From: Dorea_A sp016295505
GTDB lineage: Bacteria > Bacillota > Clostridia > Lachnospirales > Lachnospiraceae
Direction: 5' to 3'
DNA: 64,000 nucleotides
Assembly (NCBI RefSeq): GCF_039832105.1
Contig: NZ_JBDOHS010000009.1
Location: 1 to 64,000, forward strand
A program made the position numbers and the translations under genes. The notes below the pieces were generated by a model. That model ran no database searches, had not been told where the DNA came from, and worked only from the letters and a program-made list of their open reading frames with translations. Of the stretch, positions 36,814-44,119 are shown piece by piece. The first letter of the stretch is position 1. Every line of letters starts with the position of its first letter.

Positions 36814-38457
36814 ATGATGGGTGAGCGTAAAAAATATATTGTTCGACTTTTTGCGGCAGCTATTTTGTTGTTTGTTATTTCCGCATACCGGCAGTTCAGC
36901 ATGCGGTACTTGCCGGAGGATTTTTTGCGTCCATATCTTGTCTGGGCGGTCTATATGTTTCTGCTCTTCTGCTGGCAGCATACCATTACAACAAAAATTA
37001 CCCAGAAAGCCATGCGTGGCCACCTGACGGCGCAGAATATCGTCAGTATCCTGTATTTAACTGTTCGCTTTATCCAGGATGCATTCCTCTATGTCAATAT
37101 TCCCTGGATGCGCTTTACCGGATACTTTATCAATATAGCAGCCATTTTCATACCGCTATTCGGTCTTTACGGCGCATTCTATCTCGGCAGGCCGGAGGAT
37201 TACCGGATCAGCAAAAAGTGGTATCTGCTCCTGATCCCGGCTTGTTTTCTGAGTGTGATGGCATTGAACGATAATCTGTATCATTTTTTCTATTATATCG
37301 TGCCAAATGAGCCACAGCCGAATTTATACTTTCATCCATACATTGGCACATATATCATCTATATTTGGGGACTTAGTATCATCAGTTATCAGGTATATGT
37401 GATTTATCAACGAAATGGTACGACAAAGTCAGATCCGCTTTACCGGAAGCTGATCCCCTTCTATGAACCGATCCTACTGTTCCTGTTCAGTATTCCTTAT
37501 GCTGCGACGGCCTACGTTGTGCGGTTTGAGATTGTGGAATATTCGGCGGGACTGATTTTCATTCTTGTGCTTTGCTGGGAGCTTTATATCCTAGTCGGAC
37601 TGATTCCGGTAAACACGCAGTACGAGGAAGTGTTCCGGCGGTCTACGGTGGCGATGCAGATTCTCCCATCAAGCGGGGAGACGATTGCAGCATCGGAAAA
37701 TACGGCGGAAATCACGCCTGCTATGCTGGAAGCTCTAAAGCTGAATCAGCATTTTTCTGTTACGGAAGATATTATCATGCACCTGCACCAAATCCCGGGC
37801 GGGTATATGGTCTGGCAAACCGATCTCTCGCAGATCAACCAAGCTTTGCGGGAGCTTCAGAGACTGAATGCGGAATTGGAAGAAAAACAGGATCTACTGG
37901 CGCAGGAAATTCGCATTCAATCGGATGAGACAAGTATTCAGGCGCGCAATGATATTTACGACAGCCTATCCTCGGAGGTGGCCGGGCAGCTTACTTTGTT
38001 GACAGAACTTTTATCGAACAAAAACATTACGGCGGATGACTGGAAACGCATCTGCCTCATCGGCACGTATATCAAGCGATTCTGCAACTTGCGGCTCACT
38101 TATCAGGAGCAACAGACGATTCCGATGGGCGATTTAGCCATCAGCTTACAGGATATGGCGAAATGTATGAAGAATGTCGGTATTCGAACAAGCTTGGATT
38201 TTTGCCCCACATCGAATTTAGAACCAGAGCTGATTCTTCTCATTATGAAGGTCTTGGAAGCGCTTCTGGAGGAGGCGGATTTTTGTCTGACCTCTATGGC
38301 AATCCGAATCAGCGATACGGTTTGCTTTGAGATTACCGGTACAGATCACGAGTTTGTTCCTCGTTCTTTAGAAGGTGGATATCGTCTTCAGGCAGAAAAG
38401 GTTCCGGCAGGTTATCGGCTTTTGCTCTTGCAGGAGGGAGAGGTGGTGCAGTCATGA
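36814..38457 (+). CDS. 7TM sensor with degenerate kinase domain
   Basis: A 547-residue membrane protein. The first 270 residues hold about seven helices resembling the 7TM sensor module of Firmicute histidine kinases. A linker and coiled coil follow (LRELQRLNAELEEKQDLLAQE, near 345). The place where a dimerisation/phosphoacceptor helix is expected reads RNDIYDSLSSEVAGQLTLL, without histidine. No N, G1 or G2 boxes are seen in the C-terminal 150 residues. It is therefore best read as a pseudokinase receptor. It overlaps by 4 bases the gene for an intact soluble kinase. A GGGGGG ribosome site precedes ATG ATG; 36817 is equally possible. Confidence 0.72.
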   Translation: MMGERKKYIVRLFAAAILLFVISAYRQFSMRYLPEDFLRPYLVWAVYMFLLFCWQHTITTKITQKAMRGHLTAQNIVSILYLTVRFIQDAFLYVNIPWMRFTGYFINIAAIFIPLFGLYGAFYLGRPEDYRISKKWYLLLIPACFLSVMALNDNLYHFFYYIVPNEPQPNLYFHPYIGTYIIYIWGLSIISYQVYVIYQRNGTTKSDPLYRKLIPFYEPILLFLFSIPYAATAYVVRFEIVEYSAGLIFILVLCWELYILVGLIPVNTQYEEVFRRSTVAMQILPSSGETIAASENTAEITPAMLEALKLNQHFSVTEDIIMHLHQIPGGYMVWQTDLSQINQALRELQRLNAELEEKQDLLAQEIRIQSDETSIQARNDIYDSLSSEVAGQLTLLTELLSNKNITADDWKRICLIGTYIKRFCNLRLTYQEQQTIPMGDLAISLQDMAKCMKNVGIRTSLDFCPTSNLEPELILLIMKVLEALLEEADFCLTSMAIRISDTVCFEITGTDHEFVPRSLEGGYRLQAEKVPAGYRLLLLQEGEVVQS

Positions 38458-39485
38458 AAAAGAATACGTCAGCTAAAATGATTAAAAAAGCCATCGACTC
38501 TTACCCCGGCGGAATCTGCTTCTCCGCATTGGATGGACGGGTCATTCTCGTTAATGAGAAGATGAACAAACTGATGCTGGAGCTGACCGGACATACAATT
38601 CTGAACGCAAAGACGGCATGGGAGGAGCTAACAAACTTTGCTAATAACGGCAAGGCGGAAAAGCTAACCCAATCCTGGCTGCCAAAAGATATGAACAATG
38701 AAAATGAAAGCACCCACCAACAGTTGTTCTTCCGCTTCTCCGACAACTCGGTCTGGCGTTTTGAGCTGAGGTTTCTTGATTCCAATACCGTTCAGGTTGA
38801 GGCGGCGGAAATTACAGAACTCTACCGGCTCAGCGAGGAACTGTACGAGAACACTATCCGGCTGCAGGAGATTCAAAAGCGGCAGAAAGCCTTGCTGGAC
38901 AGTATCGTGGAAATCAATTTGAATAAAGAGATTCTTGCCGCGAAAATGCATATCCATGATGAGCTGGGGCATTGTTTGCTGGCCACCACTAAGGCGATTA
39001 CGGAAGACCGTCTGGCTGAGAACGCTGATGTACTGAGGGAAAATTGGAACAGCGCCATTCATGATTTTTCCAATATCTCTACAGTATGGACGGTGCCCGA
39101 TTCCTCTCTGCAGTCTGAACTGATGCAGGTTGCGGAGCTGATTGGCTGTAAGGTTACCTTCCTTGGAGAACAGCCCAAAAGCCGCAAGGCATTACAGCTT
39201 TTGTATGCCGCCATTCGGGAGGCGCTCACCAATGCGGTACGCCATGCGGACGCCACAGAATTGATGGTAAAAATTGAGCAAGACGAGAAAAACTATCATA
39301 TAGAGATATCCGACAACGGCGGCGTTACTGTTTCAAAAATTACGGAGGGCAATGGTCTTAGCGCATTGCGGCAACGATTAGAACAAGAAGGAGCTACCCT
39401 GAAAGTACTCTGCGACAACAGTGTTTCCCTGCTTGTGGATATTCCCTTTGATTTTGATGAACCCCAGAAAGGAGGACGAAAATGA
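38454..39485 (+). CDS. Soluble PAS-containing histidine kinase, NarL type
   Basis: A 343-residue kinase without membrane helices. A PAS-like domain (about 15-120), a short coiled coil, then the phosphoacceptor motif IHDELGHCL with His168, typical of the HisKA_3 group. The ATPase part shows an N-box (REALTNAVRHA), SDNGGV and GNGLSALRQRL. It is coupled by 4-base overlaps to the 7TM gene before it and the response regulator after it. I infer that the membrane protein passes its signal to this kinase. Confidence 0.87.
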   Translation: MKKNTSAKMIKKAIDSYPGGICFSALDGRVILVNEKMNKLMLELTGHTILNAKTAWEELTNFANNGKAEKLTQSWLPKDMNNENESTHQQLFFRFSDNSVWRFELRFLDSNTVQVEAAEITELYRLSEELYENTIRLQEIQKRQKALLDSIVEINLNKEILAAKMHIHDELGHCLLATTKAITEDRLAENADVLRENWNSAIHDFSNISTVWTVPDSSLQSELMQVAELIGCKVTFLGEQPKSRKALQLLYAAIREALTNAVRHADATELMVKIEQDEKNYHIEISDNGGVTVSKITEGNGLSALRQRLEQEGATLKVLCDNSVSLLVDIPFDFDEPQKGGRK

Positions 39486-40105
39486 TACAGGTTCTAGTTG
39501 TAGAAGATTCCAGGATTACCCGCGATGCCATTGAGAGCCAGATTGCCAAATCAGAAAGATATGTCCTGTACGCCTCCATAGAAAATGCAGCCAATGCAGA
39601 AATTGCCTGTCTGCGTGGAAGTGTCGATTTAATCTTGATGGATGTATGTACGGCTGACGAAGAATCCGGCCTGAAAGCTGCGGCAAAGATCAAGCAGTAT
39701 AATCCAAAAATCAAGATTATTATTATGACCTCCATGCCGGAACATTCCTTTATTCAGAAAGCGAAAGCGTGTGGTTGTAACGGCTTTTGGTATAAGGAAT
39801 ATAGCAACACTGACTTGATGGAGGTTTGCGACAGGGTGATGAACGGCGAATATGTTTATCCCGAGGACACGCCGGTGATTCGCATTGGATACAGTAACAG
39901 CAATGAATTTACCACTCGGGAATTTGATATTATTCGGGAGCTGGCGCAAGGCAGAAAATATGAGGAGATTGCGGCGGATCTGGATATTACGCTAAATACA
40001 GTCAAGTACCACATCAAGAATATTTTGCAGAAAACGGGCTGCCAGAATACCTTGCAGTTGGTGGCCGAGGTGGTAGAAAAGCGGCTGATTCTGCCAAAAT
40101 ATTAA
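39482..40105 (+). CDS. NarL/LuxR family response regulator
   Basis: A 207-residue response regulator. The receiver has the acidic pocket VVEDS, phospho-acceptor Asp54 (LILMDVC) and the conserved lysine in FWYKEYS. The C-terminal LuxR helix-turn-helix is FTTREFDIIRELAQGRKYEEIAADLDITLNTVKYHIKNILQKTGCQN in pattern (residues about 138-185). It starts inside the kinase gene (ATGA overlap). Target genes are unknown; the neighbouring surface protein is the obvious candidate. Confidence 0.92.
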   Translation: MIQVLVVEDSRITRDAIESQIAKSERYVLYASIENAANAEIACLRGSVDLILMDVCTADEESGLKAAAKIKQYNPKIKIIIMTSMPEHSFIQKAKACGCNGFWYKEYSNTDLMEVCDRVMNGEYVYPEDTPVIRIGYSNSNEFTTREFDIIRELAQGRKYEEIAADLDITLNTVKYHIKNILQKTGCQNTLQLVAEVVEKRLILPKY

Positions 40106-40125
40106 ATTGGGGGAGGATGATATTA

Positions 40126-40410
40126 ATGGTAACATACATGGTTGATGTAGAAAAATGTATTAAACAGATTAATGCAATGAGCAAAACTGATTTTCACCAG
40201 AGAATCTTGCGAGGTGTTGCTGCCAGTGAGGAGTTTTCTTGTTTGGTATCTATCGGAATTAAATATCTGACGCAATCCCAAAAACAGCATCTATGCGATA
40301 TGTTGATGCAGGCAGGAATTCCGTTCGAATTCTCCGACGATCCGGATTTTGAAGAGGCACTAACAGAGATCGCTTTTGCAATCACTACCCGTGCGGTTAA
40401 AGTTATTTAA
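40126..40410 (+). CDS. Hypothetical 94-residue protein
   Basis: A small soluble protein, mostly helical by composition, rich in Met, Gln and acidic residues (VDVEKCIKQINAM, then LTQSQKQHLCDMLMQAGIPFEF). I do not recognise it. GGGAGG stands nine bases before the ATG at 40126; the in-frame ATG at 40117 is inside that site. As the last gene of the signalling operon, 20 bases after the response regulator and just before its terminator, it may modulate the kinases. That is only a guess from position. Confidence 0.65.
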   Translation: MVTYMVDVEKCIKQINAMSKTDFHQRILRGVAASEEFSCLVSIGIKYLTQSQKQHLCDMLMQAGIPFEFSDDPDFEEALTEIAFAITTRAVKVI

Positions 40411-40426
40411 ATCTGAATAGTCGGAT

Positions 40427-40470
40427 AAAAGCAGACAAGAAATGCGAATGGCTCTTGTCTGCTTTTGTTA
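40427..40470 (+). terminator. Terminator of the signalling operon, intron target
   Basis: AAAAGCAGACAAG (40427-40439) pairs perfectly with CTTGTCTGCTTTT (40453-40465). The intron 5' end (GTGCG) begins at 40473, a few bases past the T run. Class C introns characteristically insert just behind terminator hairpins, so this is very likely the original 5' exon. Confidence 0.88.
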
Positions 40471-40472
40471 TT

Positions 40473-41238
40473 GTGCGCCTAGCGGCGCACGTTTCCAACA
40501 GGTGCAAGTCCTGAATCCGCCCGGTAGTGGGAAGGATATAGCCGAAGGCAAGGGTGTCCACCGTGAGGTGGAATCTGAAGGAAGCTGGATGTGGGTAACA
40601 TACTAACCCACGGGCAAATCTCTGGTCTGACGAATAGAAATCACATATGAGGTTATGCATGAGGGTAAGACTGCAACACAAGTCGAAGCCCGATAACTAC
40701 ACGGAATCATGCATGATAAATGTGGCAGATGGATGGAGAGAAGGAAACGTGTGGTACCTAGGGAGGTCTGTGTGATACGCTCTGAGAGGAGAAACCAACA
40801 TCACGAGGTGTTGCTGAACACACAGAAGTCAGCAGAGGTCATAGTAGCCAAAATGAAGCACGCCTCATTCGGGTGAAGGACCGAATCAGTAGGAGCCTTG
40901 AGTATGACCGAGAAAGGAGGAATGACCGTTTATGACAGAAAACACGAACAGTGGCTGTTCGCAAAGAGATAGTGCGGAACATGAAGGGTATGCGAAAGCG
41001 TCAAGGTCGTTCAATCGGATATGGAAAGAAAGAGACAGTGCACAGTCGAAGCTCTTGGAAGCGATTCTTTATAAAGATAATCTTAACAGAGCGTATAAAA
41101 GAGTGAAGGCGAACAAAGGGGCGGCAGGTATTGATGGAATGACCATTGAAGAAGCCCTGCCATACCTAAAGGAACATCAACAGGAGTTAATCAACCGCAT
41201 ACTTAGAGGGAAATATACTCCATTAAAGATGCAGAAAG
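40473..41238 (+). mobile_element. Group IIC intron, 5' half only
   Basis: It begins with the GTGCG boundary motif at 40473 and continues with the structured domain I characteristic of class C (AGGTGCAAGTCCTG near 40500, GCAAGGGTGTC near 40550, many short paired segments to about 40925). The start of the reverse transcriptase gene follows at 40932. Intron likeness stops near 41238, in the codons just before RT block 1. No 3' ribozyme part follows; it lies upstream at 29775-30747. Confidence 0.87.
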
Positions 41239-41243
41239 TATGA
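40932..41243 (+). pseudogene. Group II intron reverse transcriptase, N-terminal part
   Basis: About 100 residues of the intron protein, with RT block 0 (NRAYKRVKANKGAAGIDGMTIEEALPYL) and an end at RGKYTPLKM, where the full protein would go on with a VxIPKxDGGxRxLGIPT block. The frame closes two codons after the joint with foreign DNA. It fits the fragment at 29765-30676 as the other part of one protein, with 55-60 residues missing between. Confidence 0.85.
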
Positions 41244-41428
41244 ACTTAATGTTAGCGCAAGCAGTTAGTGAAAAATATGATAAAGGAACTCTGATTTTAT
41301 ATGACGAACATGACCCAAGAAATGTTTTGGTTGTCAAAGATGGACAGGTGGTTGATATGGACAAGGCTTCTGAGCTTCATTTCACATGGTATAAAGATGA
41401 GTTCCCGACTCTTGAGATTTCTCATTAA
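41240..41428 (+). pseudogene. C-terminal fragment of an unrecognised, possibly phage, gene
   Basis: A 62-residue frame beginning at the intron joint, with acidic beta-like sequence (DEHDPRNVLVVKDGQVVDMDKASELHF in pattern). No ribosome site precedes its ATG. Its stop is 11 bases before a cysteine desulfurase start that has its own AAGGAG, so it looks like the tail of the gene that came before the desulfurase in an operon. Phage and DNA-sulfur operons often put a PAPS-reductase-like gene there; I cannot confirm this. Confidence 0.4.
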
Positions 41429-41439
41429 GGAGTGATGGG

Positions 41440-42120
41440 ATGATTTATTTAGATAATGCTGCAACTACAAAAATCCATCCGGATGTTTTGAAAGCTATGA
41501 TGCCATATCTTACTACAGAATATGGTAATGCGGGTACAAAGTATGAGTTTGGTAGAACGGCAGCAAAAGCGATTGAAACAGCACGGAAGAATGTTGCAGA
41601 TTTCATAGGGGCGAAAGAGGGGCAGATTATATTCACATCTAGCGGAAGCGAAGCAAATAACATGGCAATCCTTGGTGTTCTGGATTATCTTCGTTTCTCT
41701 GATAAGAAGCGCATCCTGATATCATCAGTTGAACATGATTCTGTAATTAAAGCTGCAAATGCGGCTGAAAAAGCACTGTGCCACAGTAGTGAAAATAATA
41801 TAAAAGACCGATTTCATGTTGAATATATCCGTGTGGCACTTTGGTGCATGTTTGCACAGGTATTCCCACTTTTCCAGGATGCAAGCCGATTTACAACGAT
41901 TCCAATCATCTATGCAGATGGATTCATGGATCCGTCAGTTCGTCCGACGGCAGCTGATCCGACCATGCAGGGAGTCGTTGCACTGATTGCTCTGGCAGCG
42001 AATGTATTATGCCTGGCAGTGATTATCAAACGGGCAAAAGAGCAGAAGAAGAATCCATATAAGAACGAGATATTTACAGATCAGAGAGATTACAGGCTTG
42101 CTATGGAACGGGCAGAGTAA
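41440..42120 (+). pseudogene. Chimera: cysteine desulfurase N-terminus fused to the end of a membrane protein
   Basis: Residues 1-131 are the start of a class V aminotransferase of the IscS/NifS/DndA type (MIYLDNAATTKIHPDVL, FTSSGSEANNMAI, SVEHDSV). The protein then changes, near base 41833, into an unrelated membrane C-terminus with hydrophobic stretches (VALIALAANVLCLAVIIKRAKE) and a polar tail. The desulfurase part stops before the PLP lysine and the active-site cysteine, so it is inactive. The membrane part may be the end of the transporter once encoded beside the GntR/dehydratase locus. The frame is kept across the joint, probably by chance. Confidence 0.75.
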
Positions 42121-42132
42121 TTGAAAAAGGTT

Positions 42133-42161
42133 AAGGACTGTTGCAAAACGGTCCTTTTTCT
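42133..42161 (+). terminator. Rho-independent terminator
   Basis: AAGGACTG (42133-42140) pairs with CGGTCCTT (42149-42156, one wobble), then TTTC TTT. It follows the membrane-protein tail. Confidence 0.75.
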
Positions 42162-42220
42162 TTATAATAAAGATATAGAATTGGTTATTGGACATACCAG
42201 ATCAGAGCAGGAGGCAGAGT

Positions 42221-42928
42221 ATGGAATTTAAGAAAATCAGTTCACCATCACTGCGTGAATTATTTGTGGAGCAGCTTCAACATATGATTCTTTCGGGAAA
42301 GCTTAAGATTGGAGAAAAATTGCCGCCGGAGAGGCAGCTTGCGGAAATGATGCAGGTTAGCCGTGCAGTTGTAAATGGCGGGATCACAGAACTTGAGAAG
42401 ATGGGATTTCTGGTAGTAAAACCGAGGAGTGGAACGTATGTGGCTGATTACAGAAGAAAAGGGACGATCAATACGCTTCTTTCTATTATGAAATATAACG
42501 GGGGCCGTATCCGCAATGAGGAAATCCGTTCCATTTTTGAAGTGCGGATTGCGCTTGATACGCTGGCGGCAAGACTCTGTATTGACCGTATCACTGATGA
42601 AGAGGTGGAACTTCTTCTTGGTAAAGTGAATGAGATCCGTGATGCAAGCAAAGTATCTATAGCTATTCAGGCAGCTTTTGAATTCCAGCATGAATTTGCC
42701 CTTATGTCAGGAAATACATTGATTCCGCTTATATTCCAATCCTTTAAAGCGCCTATTTTTACCATGTGGGAGCGCTTCTGTGATTTGTATGGAGTGCAGG
42801 CATTGTATGAGAGTAATTATACGATGTGGTCTTATATCCGCGACAGGGACACCGATGGAGCGGTGGCGTGGATTGAGACATCCATGGGCAACTGTATCGA
42901 TGGTGACTGGCAGATTTATTATGACTAA
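42221..42928 (+). CDS. GntR family regulator, FadR subfamily
   Basis: A 235-residue regulator: winged helix-turn-helix at residues about 8-75 (LRELFVEQLQHMILSGKLKIGEKLPPERQLAEMMQVSRAVV) and an all-helical FCD-type ligand domain after it. Members usually respond to organic acids or amino acids. AGGAGG stands 8 bases before the ATG. Its position upstream of a dehydratase and a cyclodeaminase-like gene suggests it controls their catabolic pathway. Confidence 0.9.
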   Translation: MEFKKISSPSLRELFVEQLQHMILSGKLKIGEKLPPERQLAEMMQVSRAVVNGGITELEKMGFLVVKPRSGTYVADYRRKGTINTLLSIMKYNGGRIRNEEIRSIFEVRIALDTLAARLCIDRITDEEVELLLGKVNEIRDASKVSIAIQAAFEFQHEFALMSGNTLIPLIFQSFKAPIFTMWERFCDLYGVQALYESNYTMWSYIRDRDTDGAVAWIETSMGNCIDGDWQIYYD

Positions 42929-43006
42929 ATGGATGTTGAATCTCAAGAGTTTAGCTCTTTTATAAAAGTTAATGGTGCAGAATATTTTCTATTGGTCTGA
43001 TAATAT

Positions 43007-43876
43007 TCATAAAGTTTTCTTTGTGTATTCCTGCACGTGATTCAGGAATTCTTTAATTACACGCGGTACTCCTTCGGTAGGATTGAATGCGATTCCGATC
43101 GTGCGATAAAAATGTTCTGCAAATGGCCTGACGCAGATGTCGAACGGAGCATTATGGATCAGAAGCTTCGGAAGAATAGTTATCCCAAATCCCTGTTCCA
43201 CCATTTTCAATACCGCATAATCATCGTTAAGACGATAGCGAATGTGAGGTTTTATCTGATTTTGGCGGAAAAGTTCGCCTGTCTCATAATCAAGTTCATC
43301 AGAAGGAAGGATATAGGGTTCGTCTTTAATATCTGCAAATGGAACGTATAATCTGTCTGCAAGCGGATGATTCACCGGAGTGACGAGCATCAATTCGTCC
43401 TTGAAAAGAGGGATGAAAGAAATGCCTTCCGCGGCTACAGATGTGGTGTAGATCAAATCAACTTCCCGATCTTCCAGTCTTTTATGTAATCCCTGAAATC
43501 CATCTACTGTCATATGAAAATCAACATTCGGATATTTTTCGGAAAAGTCTTTTAACAGGTCCGGAAGCCAGTGATAGGCGACACTCTGGATCGTTCCAAT
43601 GCGGATCTTGCCTTTGTCTACACTCTGGAGATCCCTGGCAATGTGCTCCAAATGATCGAGTTCAAAACAGACCGCTTTCAGGCAATCAAAGATGCTTTCA
43701 CAAAATGGGTTTGCCTCCATGCCGTGTTTGGTGCGGCAAAAGAGGGAAACCCCCAATTGCTTTTCGTAGGCTTTGATCGTTTGACTGACTGCTGAGTGAG
43801 TATAATTCAGTTTGTTTGCAGCTTTTGATATGCTTTTCTCCTCATAAACGGTCAGTATCACTTTGTATTTATTCAT
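43007..43876 (-). CDS. LysR family regulator
   Basis: A 289-residue LysR-type regulator. The helix-turn-helix is at residues about 3-60 (KSISKAANKLNYTHSAVSQTIKAYEKQLGVSLF) and the substrate-binding-like domain follows from about 90. AAGGAG precedes the ATG. It is divergent from the dehydratase gene, with a LysR-type inverted repeat in the space between, so it very likely regulates that gene and itself. The effector is unknown. Confidence 0.9.
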   Translation of the reverse strand: MNKYKVILTVYEEKSISKAANKLNYTHSAVSQTIKAYEKQLGVSLFCRTKHGMEANPFCESIFDCLKAVCFELDHLEHIARDLQSVDKGKIRIGTIQSVAYHWLPDLLKDFSEKYPNVDFHMTVDGFQGLHKRLEDREVDLIYTTSVAAEGISFIPLFKDELMLVTPVNHPLADRLYVPFADIKDEPYILPSDELDYETGELFRQNQIKPHIRYRLNDDYAVLKMVEQGFGITILPKLLIHNAPFDICVRPFAEHFYRTIGIAFNPTEGVPRVIKEFLNHVQEYTKKTL

Positions 43877-43926
43877 AGCGAGTACTCCTTTTTACAATGA
43901 AAACAATTGGTGAATGGTAGTAAATG

Positions 43927-43951
43927 TAACAAATTCTATTATATATTGTTA
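43927..43951. promoter_or_regulatory. Inverted repeat TAACAA-N13-TTGTTA, likely LysR operator
   Basis: TAACAA at 43927-43932 and TTGTTA at 43946-43951 are perfect arms of an AT-rich inverted repeat in the 243-base space between the divergent lysR-type and dehydratase genes. Its position 50 bases upstream of the regulator start fits an autoregulatory site. Confidence 0.5.
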
Positions 43952-44119
43952 GATTTACTTTATTTATAACGAAAAATGGGTGGGTTTGTCAAGATGTTAG
44001 AAAAAATGAATAAGATAGTAAGTTTTTGTAGCTTTTTCTTACATACGGAAAAGTGTATGATGGAAACAGAATAATGATAATAAATTGTCAAACATGTACG
44101 TTATAAAGGAGGAAATGAA

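Noticed and set aside
29037..41835. Calling the block a complete prophage or integrative element
   Set aside because: Only lysis gene remnants and broken fragments are present; no integrase, capsid, terminase, relaxase or replication genes are seen.
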